From assembly GCF_012163155.1 (NCBI RefSeq), contig NZ_JAAVUN010000002.1:124001-188000 (forward strand): a stretch of DNA of 64,000 nucleotides, read 5' to 3'. The notes beneath the pieces were generated by a model. The model worked only from the letters and a program-made list of their open reading frames with translations, was not told where the DNA came from and made no database searches. The position numbers and the translations under genes were made by a program. The stretch comes from Kocuria subflava (GTDB taxonomy: Bacteria > Actinomycetota > Actinomycetes > Actinomycetales > Micrococcaceae). Positions 53,616 through 63,315 of the stretch are shown in pieces; within the stretch, counting starts at the first letter, position 1, and every line of letters starts with the position of its first letter.

Positions 53616-53748
53616 CGTAAGGGAGTATCCACTCGCGTTGTGAACGTCAGCACGCAGGGCCATGGCGGCCCCGCCGGGCACAACGGTCGGAACCCCACCT
53701 ACCCGTGCGTCACACGGGGATCTGAGGTGGCCGACGGAGAGACTTGCG
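53616..53748 (+). ncRNA. yybP-ykoY manganese riboswitch
   Basis: The 225-base gap before terC holds an RNA with yybP-ykoY hallmarks: the 5' loop GGGAGTA (53621-53627), the L3 segment ACCTACCCG around 53697-53705, and a closing GGAGAGAC (53736-53743). P1 can form between CGTAAG (53616-53621) and CTTGCG (53743-53748). GC-rich stems fill the middle. This class senses Mn2+ and often precedes TerC-type genes. TACCAT (53601-53606) is the likely -10 box. Called from memory of the consensus, not by covariance search. Confidence 0.78.
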
Positions 53749-53784
53749 TTCTCGAACCATACCTACCTTGGAGAGGACGCTTCC

Positions 53785-55038
53785 TTGGAAGTTTCACCCT
53801 TGATCTGGGAAGTCACCATTGCCGTAATCGTCGGCATGCTGGCTTTCGACTACTTCTTCCACGTGCGCAAGGCCCACGAACCACACATCAAGGAAGCGGC
53901 CATCTGGTCCGCGATTTATGTGGGTGCAGCCCTGATCTTCGGCCTGTTCGTGCTGTGGCAGTGGGGTCCCACGTTCGCCGGTGAGTACTACGCCGGATAC
54001 ATCACGGAGAAGGCGTTGTCCGTGGACAACCTTTTTGTGTTCCTGATCATCATCGCCTCCTTCAAGGTCCCGCGTGAAGATCAGCAGAAGGTTCTGCTGT
54101 TCGGCATCACCTTTGCCCTGGTGGCCCGCACGGCCTTCATCTTCATCGGCGCTGCCGCCCTGAACGCCTTGGCCTGGCTGTTCTACATCTTTGGCCTGTT
54201 CCTGATCCTCACCGCCGTCAACCTGATCCGTGGTGAACTCAAGGACGGCGAGGCCGAGGACGAGGCAGACAACTTCATCATCCGCCTGGCCAAGCGCTTC
54301 ATCCCCACCACGGATTACTACGACGGCGACAAGCTGTTCACGGTGGAGAACGGCAAGCGTGTGATGACGCCCATGCTGCTGGTGATGGTGGCCATTGGCG
54401 GTACGGACATCCTGTTCGCCTTTGACTCCATTCCCGCGATTTTTGGTCTGACCCAGGAGACCTACCTGGTGTTCACGGCCGTTGCCTTCTCCCTGATGGG
54501 CCTGCGCCAGTTGTACTTCCTGATCGACGGCCTGCTGGACCGCCTGATCTACCTGTCCTGGGGACTGGCCATCATCTTGGGCTTCATCGGCTACAAGCTG
54601 ATTGTCCACGCGCTGCATGAGAACGATCTGCCGTTCATCAATGACGGTCAGCCTGTGCACTTCCCGCCGGAGGTCACCATCAGCCAGTCACTGACCGTGA
54701 TCGTGGGTGTGTTGGTGCTGACGGTGCTGCTCTCCCTCTACAGCCCCAAGGGCCGCGCCCTGCGCGTGATCTCCGGCCTGCGCAACGTGGCCGAGGCTTA
54801 CGTGACCCTGCCCAAGGATGCCCCGACGGCGGAGCGCGAACGCTTGGCGGCCAAGGGCGCCAAGCTGGCTGAGCGCATGCCCAAGGTGCCGGAGAAGTAC
54901 CAGCAGGAACTCATTGAGGAAGAAGACGAGTTCCGCGACCTGTTGGCCCGTGCCCGCGGCAAGCACGAGCACTATGAGCGCACGGGTGAAGCACCTGAGC
55001 CGGAGACGCTGCACAAGGACACCAACCCCAAGGTGTGA
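53785..55038 (+). CDS. TerC family membrane protein, probable Mn2+ exporter
   Basis: TerC/Alx/MeeF-type integral membrane protein of 417 residues. The TTG at 53785 is chosen because GGAGAGG lies 8 bp before it. About eight transmembrane helices, with the acidic metal motifs EKALSVDNLFVF and GGTDILFAFDSIPA typical of TerC. The C-terminal ~80 residues are charged (KYQQELIEEEDEFRDLLARA). The manganese riboswitch upstream argues for manganese efflux rather than tellurite resistance. A hairpin terminator follows. Confidence 0.9.
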   Translation: MEVSPLIWEVTIAVIVGMLAFDYFFHVRKAHEPHIKEAAIWSAIYVGAALIFGLFVLWQWGPTFAGEYYAGYITEKALSVDNLFVFLIIIASFKVPREDQQKVLLFGITFALVARTAFIFIGAAALNALAWLFYIFGLFLILTAVNLIRGELKDGEAEDEADNFIIRLAKRFIPTTDYYDGDKLFTVENGKRVMTPMLLVMVAIGGTDILFAFDSIPAIFGLTQETYLVFTAVAFSLMGLRQLYFLIDGLLDRLIYLSWGLAIILGFIGYKLIVHALHENDLPFINDGQPVHFPPEVTISQSLTVIVGVLVLTVLLSLYSPKGRALRVISGLRNVAEAYVTLPKDAPTAERERLAAKGAKLAERMPKVPEKYQQELIEEEDEFRDLLARARGKHEHYERTGEAPEPETLHKDTNPKV

Positions 55039-55082
55039 TCCTGCATCAGTCTGATGCGCTGACCTGCCTGACGGGAATCACT

Positions 55083-55114
55083 GGAGGCCGGTACCCCAAC
55101 GGGTGCCGGCCTCC
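55083..55114 (+). terminator. Terminator after terC
   Basis: GGAGGCCGGTACCC (55083-55096) pairs with GGGTGCCGGCCTCC (55101-55114) over 14 positions with one A-G mismatch, around a CAAC loop. Confidence 0.8.
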
Positions 55115-55173
55115 ACCATGTCCCTTCACCCGGCGGGGTCTTTGGCAGGGTCTTTGGCGGGGTCCCACCGGAG

Positions 55174-55740
55174 TCAGGTGGCGGAGATCACCAGCACCAG
55201 TCCTGCACCGGCCCCGGCCCACAGCAGGGAGGCCAAGGTGCCGATGAGGAACTGCTCACGCTGATGGCCGGTGGTGAACTCTCCATAGCGCGCCAAGCCC
55301 TTGATGGCCACCACGATGGCCACACCGTTGGGGAACCCCAGGACAAAACAGGCCATGACGCTCAAGCGTTCCAGCACACCGATCACCAGACCGCCGCGCA
55401 GAGGTGGGCCCACCGGTTCACCGGGCCCCGCAGCGTCGGCGGCCGTCAGCTCGGTGGACCGCCCGGCCGTGATGATGGCCATGGTTTTTCGGCGCTGCGC
55501 TTCCAGATCCCGGGCAATGTGCAGGATCAGACGCACCACGGGATCACCTGACAAGGCAAAACCCACCACCAGGGCTGTCCCGCTGAACCAAACGGGCACG
55601 GAACCTGCAACGGCCATCCACCCGGCAGTGCTCAGGAAAAGCATCAGGGGAATCCAGACCGTGACAGCACCACGGAGGCTCATCAATGATCCTGTGAACC
55701 CTGGTGCAGTGCTTGCGTGCTGCTGAGCCGCCTCACTCAT
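55174..55740 (-). CDS. Membrane protein partner of SatD
   Basis: 188-residue membrane protein. The ATG at 55740 overlaps the end of satD by 8 bp, so both are translated together. Four to five hydrophobic helices; the last ~65 residues (VIGVLERLSVMACFVLGFPN, IKGLARYGEF, EQFLIGTLASLLWA) resemble the C-terminal module that I associate with DUF3307-type proteins found beside SatD in other phyla (pattern IG-LER, K-RF, EYxLIGTL). The N-terminal part does not match DUF3307. Function unknown; probably controlled by or working with SatD. Confidence 0.65.
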   Translation of the reverse strand: MSEAAQQHASTAPGFTGSLMSLRGAVTVWIPLMLFLSTAGWMAVAGSVPVWFSGTALVVGFALSGDPVVRLILHIARDLEAQRRKTMAIITAGRSTELTAADAAGPGEPVGPPLRGGLVIGVLERLSVMACFVLGFPNGVAIVVAIKGLARYGEFTTGHQREQFLIGTLASLLWAGAGAGLVLVISAT

Positions 55741-56350
55741 GGATGTGCCCCTGCCCATCAGCCTGCTCCAACAAGTCCACCAGGACACCACGCACGGCGT
55801 GCTCCTCCTGCCACAGCGCAGTGCTCAGCCGTCTGGACACCGAGGACTGGGTGATGCCTAGCTCTTCAGCGATCTGCTGCTGGGTCAACCCTTGATCGGC
55901 CAGGGTGGCAGCTTGACGGGCGGTGGGTGTGCGGCGTCGTCGGACAGCGGCCAGCAGGCTCAGGAGGGCATCCGCCTGGTGGGCAGCTGTGTCACTATCA
56001 GCGCCGCGCACAGCGGTGTCCCAGGACGACGCCTTGGCGGCATCCACCGCGTGGCGCGCATTCACAAAGCCGTCCCCGGTGGCCTCACTGACACTGGTGG
56101 GCAGGGGAGTGTCCACCGCGCCCACTCCCACACCCACATACCAGATCTGGGCTTCCACCAGGAGCAGCGTGGCCGCCACAGCGGCAACAGGGTCCGAGTA
56201 CAGGGCTTGGAGCTCGTCACCTGCTGAAACCTGCCAGTTCAGAGTGGCACCGGGCACCTGTGAGCGCAGAAGATCGCGGTGGGCCGCCATGTCCAGCTCA
56301 CCGGGGTGTTTGCGGGAGTCCCGGCGGTCAGCGGTCAGAACAAACGGCAC
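55733..56350 (-). CDS. satD: SatD family protein with C-terminal HTH
   Basis: 205-residue protein of the SatD family, named after a Streptococcus mutans acid-tolerance locus. The GTG has AGGAGG upstream. The N-terminal half (MPFVLTADRRDSRK, QVSAGDELQALYSDP, GVGVGAVDTPLP) has the SatD pattern; residues about 150-185 form a sigma-like helix-turn-helix (LTQQQIAEELGITQSSVSRRL), so it probably binds DNA. It is followed by a coupled membrane gene and preceded by a palindrome over its own -10 box, which suggests autoregulation. Confidence 0.8.
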   Translation of the reverse strand: MPFVLTADRRDSRKHPGELDMAAHRDLLRSQVPGATLNWQVSAGDELQALYSDPVAAVAATLLLVEAQIWYVGVGVGAVDTPLPTSVSEATGDGFVNARHAVDAAKASSWDTAVRGADSDTAAHQADALLSLLAAVRRRRTPTARQAATLADQGLTQQQIAEELGITQSSVSRRLSTALWQEEHAVRGVLVDLLEQADGQGHIHE

Positions 56351-56373
56351 GGATCCTCCTATGCGTGTTCAGG

Positions 56374-56394
56374 TGCATATCAACACTATATGCA
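56374..56394 (-). promoter_or_regulatory. satD promoter/operator
   Basis: TGCATAT (56374-56380) and ATATGCA (56388-56394) are perfect inverted repeats separated by 7 bases. On the minus strand TATAGT (56390-56385) reads as a -10 box inside the element, 35 bp before the satD GTG. A regulator bound here would block the promoter; SatD itself is the obvious candidate. Confidence 0.55.
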
Positions 56395-56429
56395 GTTGGC
56401 GATGCATGCGGCATCAAGCCCTGGGTCCG

Positions 56430-59042
56430 TCACCGACCTGTTTGGGTGATCGGCCCCACGTTGTCCATGAGCACCACCGGAAAGCCGTCTGCATCCGATG
56501 CCGCCAGATCAATGCGCGCGTTCATGCCGTAGTCGTGATTGCCGTCAGGATCATCAAACACCTGTTGGACCGTCCAGAATCCCTTGAGACCGGCAGGGTC
56601 CTGGTCAATGCGGATCAAGGCCGGCCCACGCGACTGGGCGTCCGTGTAGATGTCCTCGTATTCGTTGAAGTAGTCATCCAATGCCTCCGCCCAGCGGTCC
56701 CGGTCCCACCCGGTACCGCCGTCCAGAGCCCCCAGGGTCTTGTCCTTCTCCTGGGCAAACAGCTCCACACGTTGGAACATGGCGTTGCGCACCATGATGC
56801 GGAAGGCCCGCACGTTGCTGGTGATGGCAGGAGCTTGCTCCTCCATGAGCTCCGCCAACGAGTCCTGGGAGGTACCCATGGGGGCTTCCTCGCCCCGGGC
56901 CAACTTCTCCCATTCATCCAACAGGGAGTTGTCCGTCTGCCGGATGGTTTCCCCCAACCATTCGATGATGTCCTCCAGGGCCTCTGTCCGCAGCTCAATG
57001 GGCACCGTTTGACGCAGGGCCCGGTAGGCATCCGTCAGGTAGCGCAGCAGCACACCCTCCGAGCGGGTCAAGGAGTAGAACTGGACGTACTGGCCAAAAG
57101 TCATGGCCCGTTCAAACATGCCCCTGACCACGGACTTTGGGGTCAGTTCATGCTGGGCCACCCAAGGGGCGGAGGACCGGTAGGTTTCAAAGGCCTCCTC
57201 CAACAGGTCACGCAGCGGCATGGGCCACGTGACCTCATCCAACTCCCGCATGCGTTCGTTGTACTCCAGGCCATCGTCCTTCATCCGGGCCGAGGCCTCG
57301 GATTTCTCCTTCTTCTCCTGCATGACCAGCACCTGGCGTGGTCGTTCCAGCGTGGACTCGATCACGGAGACGGCATCCAGTTCAAATCCGTCAGCCTCCG
57401 GGTCCAGCAGGGTCAGCGCTGCCAGGGCGAACGGTGACAGCGCGTTGTTCAACGCAAAGTTCTCCTGCAGCTCCACGGTCAGGCGGTAGCGCCGACCGTC
57501 GTCGTCAGGGTGCGGCAACCGCTCCACCACGCCCGTGGCCAGCAGCTCCCGCAGGATCCCCAGCGATTCCCTGACCCAACGACGACGATCCGCAGCCGTA
57601 CCGTCCAGGCCGTTGAACAAGTGCACCGTGGCGGCCACAGGATCACTGTGACGCTGCAGCAGATTCAGCAACATGGCATGCGTGACCCCGAAGGTGGAGC
57701 GCAAGGGTTCCGGCTGAGAGTCCACCATGGCCTGGAACGTCTTGTCAGACCAGGAGACAAAGCCCTGCGGCGGCTTCTTCTTGGGGATTTGGCGCAACTT
57801 CTTCTCGTCATCGCCGTGCCTTCGCCGCGCCTTCTCCATGGCACGAGCATTTTCGATGTCATGTTCGGGTGCCTGGACCACCACGGTGCCTTGGGTGTCG
57901 AACCCCGCGCGTCCGGCCCGGCCCGCGATCTGGTGGAACTCCCGGGACTGCAGCCGGCGTGTGCGGACGCCGTCGAACTTGGACAACGCCGTGATCAACA
58001 CCGTGCGGATGGGCACGTTGATGCCCACACCCAAGGTGTCCGTGCCGCAGATGACCTTCAGCAGCCCTTCCTGGGCCAGCTGCTCCACAAGGCGCCGGTA
58101 TTTGGGCAGCATCCCCGCGTGGTGCACGCCGATCCCGTTGCGGACCAGGCGGTTGAGTGTTTTGCCGAACCCGGCGGCGAACTTGAACTCGGCGATCACC
58201 TCCGCCACGCGTTCTTTCTCCGCCTTGCTGAGCACATTGGCGCTCATCAGGGCTTGTGCCTGGTCCATGGCCTGCAGCTGGGAGAAATGCACCACGTAGA
58301 CCGGTGCCTGGTGTGTGGAGACCAGTTCCTCGATCTGTTCCAGGACGGGGATCTGGGAGTAGTAGTAGGTCAGCGGGATGGGTCGTTCGGCGTTGTCCAC
58401 CACGGCCACCTCACGGCTGGTGAGATCCGTCAGGCGCTGCTGGATGCGGGTGGTGTCCCCAAGGGTTGCAGACATCAGCAGGAACTGGGCTTGCGGGAGT
58501 TCCACCAGGGGAACCTGCCAGGCCCAACCGCGCTGGGGATCGGCGTAGAAGTGGAACTCGTCCATGATCACGGGCCCCAGATCAGCGTCACGGCCCTCAC
58601 GCAAGGCGATGTTGGCCAGGATCTCCGCCGTGCAGCACACAATGGGCGCCTCTGCATTGACGGCGGAATCACCGGTCACCATACCCACGTTTTCCGCGCC
58701 GAAGGCCTCACACAGGGCAAAGAACTTCTCAGAGACCAGCGCCTTGATGGGGGCTGTGTAATAGGAGCGCTGCCCGGTGGCCAGGCCCGCAAAATGCGCC
58801 GCCAACGCCACCATGGACTTGCCGGAACCCGTGGGTGTGGCCAGGATGACGTTGGCCCCGCCGGCCACTTCCAGCGCCGCTTCTTCCTGGTGCGGATACA
58901 GCTCCAGGTCCCGTGAGGCGGCCCAGCCCACAAAGCCTTCATAGATCTCATCCGCCGTCAGCGGGTTGCGCGCAAAATCACCCCGCAGGTAGTGCTGGCC
59001 GGGGGCGGACAATCCAGGGGCAAGAGCATCAAGAAGTGACAT
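56430..59042 (-). CDS. DEAD/DEAH box helicase with DUF3516 domain
   Basis: Superfamily 2, Ski2-like helicase found in actinobacteria, 870 residues. N-terminal RecA-like lobe with ATPTGSGKS (Walker A), APIKAL, TGD and DEFH (motif II, IMDEFHFYADP), SATLGD (III); second lobe with GVHHAGMLP, GTDTLGVGINVP and QIAGRAGRAGFD (VI); then the long DUF3516 C-terminal region. TATGGT (59056-59051) is 8 nt before the ATG at 59042, so it is probably leaderless; GTG two codons earlier is an alternative. Likely RNA substrates, but no role is established. Confidence 0.9.
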   Translation of the reverse strand: MSLLDALAPGLSAPGQHYLRGDFARNPLTADEIYEGFVGWAASRDLELYPHQEEAALEVAGGANVILATPTGSGKSMVALAAHFAGLATGQRSYYTAPIKALVSEKFFALCEAFGAENVGMVTGDSAVNAEAPIVCCTAEILANIALREGRDADLGPVIMDEFHFYADPQRGWAWQVPLVELPQAQFLLMSATLGDTTRIQQRLTDLTSREVAVVDNAERPIPLTYYYSQIPVLEQIEELVSTHQAPVYVVHFSQLQAMDQAQALMSANVLSKAEKERVAEVIAEFKFAAGFGKTLNRLVRNGIGVHHAGMLPKYRRLVEQLAQEGLLKVICGTDTLGVGINVPIRTVLITALSKFDGVRTRRLQSREFHQIAGRAGRAGFDTQGTVVVQAPEHDIENARAMEKARRRHGDDEKKLRQIPKKKPPQGFVSWSDKTFQAMVDSQPEPLRSTFGVTHAMLLNLLQRHSDPVAATVHLFNGLDGTAADRRRWVRESLGILRELLATGVVERLPHPDDDGRRYRLTVELQENFALNNALSPFALAALTLLDPEADGFELDAVSVIESTLERPRQVLVMQEKKEKSEASARMKDDGLEYNERMRELDEVTWPMPLRDLLEEAFETYRSSAPWVAQHELTPKSVVRGMFERAMTFGQYVQFYSLTRSEGVLLRYLTDAYRALRQTVPIELRTEALEDIIEWLGETIRQTDNSLLDEWEKLARGEEAPMGTSQDSLAELMEEQAPAITSNVRAFRIMVRNAMFQRVELFAQEKDKTLGALDGGTGWDRDRWAEALDDYFNEYEDIYTDAQSRGPALIRIDQDPAGLKGFWTVQQVFDDPDGNHDYGMNARIDLAASDADGFPVVLMDNVGPITQTGR

Positions 59043-59093
59043 CGTCACCCACCATATCCGCGCGTACGGACATCCCAGCCGTGGACCGGCACA

Positions 59094-59140
59094 ACGACGC
59101 CGCCCCTCACCTGTCCGCAGACGGTGAGGGGCGGCGTCGT
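59094..59140 (-). terminator. Terminator of the MBL-fold gene
   Basis: ACGACGCCGCCCCTCACC (59094-59111) and GGTGAGGGGCGGCGTCGT (59123-59140) form a perfect 18-bp stem with an 11-base loop, just past the stop of the leftward MBL gene and upstream of the helicase promoter. The tail lacks a T run. Confidence 0.85.
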
Positions 59141-59159
59141 CACAAGAACGGCAGAGCTG

Positions 59160-59816
59160 TCACCAGCCGCGTTCGCGCCACTCCTTCAGGTGCGGACGCT
59201 CAGCACCCAGGGTGGTGGAGTCGCCATGTCCGGGGTGGATCACGGTGTCGTCGTCAAAACGGTCAAAGATCCGGGTGACAACGTCCTTGTAAAGCCGCTT
59301 GAAGTCCTCCGGCGAGTTGGTCTTGCCCACCCCGCCAGGGAACAGGGAATCGCCGCTGAAGATGTGCGCGGGGCCGTGGGGATCGCGGTAGACCAGGGCG
59401 ATGGAACCGGGGGTGTGCCCGCGCAGCCCGATCACCTCAAGGTCGAATCCGTCAAACTCCGCAACATCCCCGTGGTCAAGGGTCAGATCCATAGCCACGT
59501 CAATGTCGTCCTCGTCCGCCGAGCCACAGGCGGTCACCGCCTCCGAGCGTGACTTGACCTCTGCCAGGGCACGCACGTGATCCCAGTGGGAGTGGGTGGT
59601 GATGATCATCTGCAAGCTGCCGGACATGCTGCAGTCGTGGCAGCCGGCGCCCACCAGGCCTGCAATGGACTTGGGTTCATCCGCGGCGTCGATCAGCACC
59701 TGGGTGCCGTGGGTCTTGGAGGTCAACAGGTAGACGTTGTTCGCCATGTCGCTGACCTGGATGGAACGGACCGTGATCTCGGCCAGATCAACGGTCTGCG
59801 TGTCGGTTACGATCAT
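59160..59816 (-). CDS. MBL-fold metallo-hydrolase
   Basis: Metallo-beta-lactamase fold hydrolase of the glyoxalase II-like group, 218 residues. Metal ligands: THSHWDH (HxHxDH), the later His in LRGHTPGS, Asp in FSGDSLF and the final His in IHPGHGDST. TACAAT (59829-59824) lies 7 nt before the ATG at 59816, so it is probably leaderless. Thioester or similar small-molecule hydrolysis is likely; the exact substrate is not evident. It is a common neighbour of uvrA in this group of organisms. Confidence 0.88.
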   Translation of the reverse strand: MIVTDTQTVDLAEITVRSIQVSDMANNVYLLTSKTHGTQVLIDAADEPKSIAGLVGAGCHDCSMSGSLQMIITTHSHWDHVRALAEVKSRSEAVTACGSADEDDIDVAMDLTLDHGDVAEFDGFDLEVIGLRGHTPGSIALVYRDPHGPAHIFSGDSLFPGGVGKTNSPEDFKRLYKDVVTRIFDRFDDDTVIHPGHGDSTTLGAERPHLKEWRERGW

Positions 59817-59884
59817 GCCGACGATTGTAAGACGGTTGACGGGTTGTGTTCATCCCGGCAATGCGATGTGTGATGAAAGGCGCC

Positions 59885-60307
59885 ATGCCCACACTGTTGC
59901 CCCCGGCTGACCAGCAATGGGAGCGCCGCCGCCCGGCACGTCTCACGGCAGTCACAATCCTGTCCTACGTGCTGCTGATGGCCACGTTCTGGATTCAGAC
60001 CCATGATCCGGAGATCGTGGCCGCAGCAGCTAACCCGGAACTCGGTATGACCATTGATCCAGGCCCCAGCCTGGGCACCGTCGTCGGCATGGGCTTGGTG
60101 TACGCCATTCCGCTGGTGCTGTGGCTCAAAGGGGTGCCTTACGTGCTGCACCTGATGGCGGCACTCTGTGTTCTGGGTGCGGTGGTCTTCACGCTGTCCG
60201 CCGGAACGGGACTGCTGTGGAACTGGCGAGTGGGTACCGTGCCGCTGGCCGGCCTGGTGGTCAATCTGGCATGGCTGCTGCTGGCCTACCGGCGGGACCG
60301 GATCTGA
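59885..60307 (+). CDS. Small four-helix membrane protein
   Basis: 140-residue hydrophobic protein of unknown function. The ATG at 59885 has AAAGG upstream; longer frames from 59846 lack a site. Four predicted helices (about 22-38, 62-80, 84-106, 114-134) follow a polar N-terminus with several Arg residues. I recognise no family. It diverges from the MBL gene and precedes uvrA by 80 bp. Confidence 0.7.
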   Translation: MPTLLPPADQQWERRRPARLTAVTILSYVLLMATFWIQTHDPEIVAAAANPELGMTIDPGPSLGTVVGMGLVYAIPLVLWLKGVPYVLHLMAALCVLGAVVFTLSAGTGLLWNWRVGTVPLAGLVVNLAWLLLAYRRDRI

Positions 60308-60387
60308 GCGGTCCGTCCAACGCCGCCTGAGCACACACGGTTGGGGCGCAATTCTGGTTGTCGGTCACCGGCGATAAGCTGGACGGC

Positions 60388-63315
60388 GTGCCTGAACAAA
60401 CTCTTTCCCCCGTAGCGTCCGTGCCCCAGGCCCAGGCCACAGCCCCCACCGATCTCACGGAGATCGTGGTGCAGGGTGCACGGGAGCACAACCTCCACAA
60501 CGTGGACCTGACCATCCCGCGTGATGCCATGGTGGTCTTCACCGGGCTCTCCGGATCCGGCAAGTCCTCCCTGGCCTTTGACACGATTTTTGCCGAAGGC
60601 CAGCGCCGCTACGTCGAGTCCCTGTCCTCCTACGCACGCATGTTCCTGGGGCGCGTGGACAAGCCGGACGTTGATTTCATTGAGGGTCTTTCTCCCGCGG
60701 TCTCCATCGACCAGAAGTCCACCTCCAAGAACCCGCGCTCCACGGTGGGCACCATCACGGAGATCTACGATTACATGCGCCTGCTCTGGGCGCGAGTGGG
60801 CCACCCGCACTGCCCGGTCTGTGGGGAGCCCATCACCAAACAGACCCCCCAGCAGATTGTTGATCGTCTGCTCACCTTGCCGGAACGCACCCGCTTCCAG
60901 GTCCTGGCCCCGGTGGTACGACGCCGCAAGGGCGAGTTCGCCGATCTGTTCAGCTCTTTGCAGCAGCAGGGTTACTCCCGTGCCGTGGTGGACGGCGAGC
61001 AGGTCACCCTGGATGACCCGCCCAAGCTCAAGAAGCAGTACAAGCATGACATCGAGGTGGTGGTGGACCGCCTGGTGATCAAGGAGGGCATGGAGCGCCG
61101 TCTGACGGACTCCATTGAGACCGCCCTGGGCCTGGCCGATGGCCGCGTGGTGGTGGAGCTGGTGCTGCGCGACGGTGAGGATGCACCCGAGGGGGTGGAG
61201 CAGCGCCAGACGTTCTCCGAGAACCTGGCCTGCCCCAATGAGCATCGTCTGGGCACTGACGAGATCGAGCCGCGGGCGTTCTCCTTCAATGCACCCTTTG
61301 GTGCGTGCCCCGAATGTGACGGCATCGGCACCCGGCTGGAAGTTGACGAACATCTGGTGGTCCCGGATGCGGACCTGACGCTGGTGGAAGGTGCCATCCA
61401 ACCGTGGGCCCTGGGCAAGTCCACCAGTGACTACTGGAACCGGTTGATGGCCGGCCTGGCGGAGGACCTGGGCTTTGACCTGGTCACCCCCTGGAAGGAC
61501 CTGTCCGCGACTGCCCGCAAGGCGCTGTTGGAGGGCAAGGACTACAAGGTCACCGTCTCCTACAAGAACAGGTGGGGTCGCGAACGGCGCTACAGCCAGG
61601 GTTTTGAGGGCGTCTACACCTACATTCGCCGTAAGCACCAGGAGACCGAGTCCGAGCACGCCAAGGACCGGTATGAGCAATACATGCGCCAGATCCCCTG
61701 CCCGGAGTGTCAGGGTCAGCGGTTGAACCCCACCATGCTGGGCGTGACCGTGGGTGGTTTGTCTATCGCCCAGGCAACGGCCCTGCCCATGCGGGAAGCA
61801 CTGGCCTTTTTCCAGGGCCTTGAACTCACGGATCGTGAAGCGCGTATTGCAGATCAGGTGCTCAAGGAGATCGAGGCCCGCCTGACGTTCCTGCTGGACG
61901 TGGGACTGGACTACCTGAACCTGGAGCGTGCCTCTGCAACACTTTCCGGCGGTGAGGCGCAGCGCATCCGCCTGGCCACCCAGATCGGTGCAGGCCTGGT
62001 GGGTGTGCTCTACGTGCTGGATGAACCGTCCATCGGCCTGCACCAACGCGACAACCGGCGTCTGATCCAAACGCTGACCAAGTTGCGGGACATGGGCAAC
62101 ACCTTGATCGTGGTGGAACACGATGAAGACACCATTCGTGAAGCCGACTGGATCGTGGACGTGGGCCCCGGAGCGGGCGAACGCGGCGGCCGAGTGGTGC
62201 ACTCCGGTGGCTACCAGGAACTGCTGGCCAACAAGGACTCCATCACCTCGGACTATCTGTCTGGCCGCAAGGGCATTGAGGTCCCGCAATCCCGGCGGCC
62301 CATTGACCGCAAACGTGTGTTGAAGGTGGTTGGTGCGCAGGAGAACAACCTGCAGAACATTGACGTCACCTTCCCGCTGGGTGTTTTCACCGCGGTGACG
62401 GGTGTGTCCGGATCCGGCAAGTCCTCCCTGGTGAACGAGATTCTCTACACCAAGCTGGCCAACGAGCTCAACGGTGCCAAACAGGTCCCGGGCCGGCACA
62501 AGCGTATTGAGGGCGCAGACCAGCTCAAGAAGATCGTCCATGTGGACCAGTCACCGATCGGCCGCACCCCGCGCTCCAACCCGGCCACGTACTCCGGAGT
62601 CTTTGACCGCATCCGCAAGCTGTTCGCGGACACTCAGGAGGCCAAGATCCGCGGGTACCAGCAGGGCCGGTTCTCCTTCAACGTCAAGGGAGGACGCTGT
62701 GAGGCCTGCTCGGGCGATGGCACGCTGAAGATCGAGATGAACTTCCTGCCGGACGTCTACGTGCCGTGTGAGGTCTGCAAGGGCGCCCGCTACAACCGCG
62801 AGACCCTGGATGTGCACTACAAGGGCAAATCCATTGCGGATGTTCTGGACATGCCCATCGAGGAAGCGGCCGAGTTCTTCTCCGCCTACACCGCCATTGC
62901 ACGTCACCTGAACACTCTGGTGGACGTGGGACTGGGTTATGTGCGGCTGGGGCAGCCTGCCACCACGCTCTCCGGTGGTGAGGCCCAGCGGGTCAAGTTG
63001 GCTGCTGAACTTCAGAAACGCTCCCACGGAGACACCATCTACGTGTTGGACGAGCCCACCACGGGACTGCACTTTGAGGACATCAACAAGCTGCTCAAGG
63101 TCCTGCAGGGCTTGGTGGACAAGGGCAATTCCGTGATGACCATTGAGCACAATCTGGACGTCATCAAGACCGCCGACTGGGTCATTGACATGGGGCCCGA
63201 CGGCGGTTCGGGCGGTGGCCGTGTGGTGGCCGAAGGAACCCCGGAGCAGGTTGCGCAGAATCCTGCCAGCCACACGGGTATGTTCCTGAAGGAGATCTTC
63301 GAGGGGGAGCAGTGA
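60388..63315 (+). CDS. uvrA: UvrABC system protein A
   Basis: Damage-recognition ATPase of nucleotide excision repair, 975 residues. Two ABC modules: Walker [14 protein letters not shown] and [13 protein letters not shown]; signatures [17 protein letters not shown] and [16 protein letters not shown]; Walker [13 protein letters not shown] and [12 protein letters not shown]; zinc cysteines in [22 protein letters not shown] and CEVCKGAR. The GTG at 60388 is chosen because TAAGCT lies 7 nt upstream (leaderless), as for uvrB. It overlaps plsC by 4 bp. uvrC does not follow in this window. Confidence 0.97.
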   Translation: MPEQTLSPVASVPQAQATAPTDLTEIVVQGAREHNLHNVDLTIPRDAMVVFTGLSGSGKSSLAFDTIFAEGQRRYVESLSSYARMFLGRVDKPDVDFIEGLSPAVSIDQKSTSKNPRSTVGTITEIYDYMRLLWARVGHPHCPVCGEPITKQTPQQIVDRLLTLPERTRFQVLAPVVRRRKGEFADLFSSLQQQGYSRAVVDGEQVTLDDPPKLKKQYKHDIEVVVDRLVIKEGMERRLTDSIETALGLADGRVVVELVLRDGEDAPEGVEQRQTFSENLACPNEHRLGTDEIEPRAFSFNAPFGACPECDGIGTRLEVDEHLVVPDADLTLVEGAIQPWALGKSTSDYWNRLMAGLAEDLGFDLVTPWKDLSATARKALLEGKDYKVTVSYKNRWGRERRYSQGFEGVYTYIRRKHQETESEHAKDRYEQYMRQIPCPECQGQRLNPTMLGVTVGGLSIAQATALPMREALAFFQGLELTDREARIADQVLKEIEARLTFLLDVGLDYLNLERASATLSGGEAQRIRLATQIGAGLVGVLYVLDEPSIGLHQRDNRRLIQTLTKLRDMGNTLIVVEHDEDTIREADWIVDVGPGAGERGGRVVHSGGYQELLANKDSITSDYLSGRKGIEVPQSRRPIDRKRVLKVVGAQENNLQNIDVTFPLGVFTAVTGVSGSGKSSLVNEILYTKLANELNGAKQVPGRHKRIEGADQLKKIVHVDQSPIGRTPRSNPATYSGVFDRIRKLFADTQEAKIRGYQQGRFSFNVKGGRCEACSGDGTLKIEMNFLPDVYVPCEVCKGARYNRETLDVHYKGKSIADVLDMPIEEAAEFFSAYTAIARHLNTLVDVGLGYVRLGQPATTLSGGEAQRVKLAAELQKRSHGDTIYVLDEPTTGLHFEDINKLLKVLQGLVDKGNSVMTIEHNLDVIKTADWVIDMGPDGGSGGGRVVAEGTPEQVAQNPASHTGMFLKEIFEGEQ

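Noticed and set aside
55135-55164. Tandem GGGTCTTTGGC repeats after terC
   Set aside because: Two and a half 12-base copies in a short gene-free gap; too little to suggest a mobile or regulatory element.
60308-60387. LexA (SOS) boxes upstream of uvrA and uvrB
   Set aside because: No GAAC-n4-GTTC-type palindrome is seen in 60308-60387 or 49732-49799.
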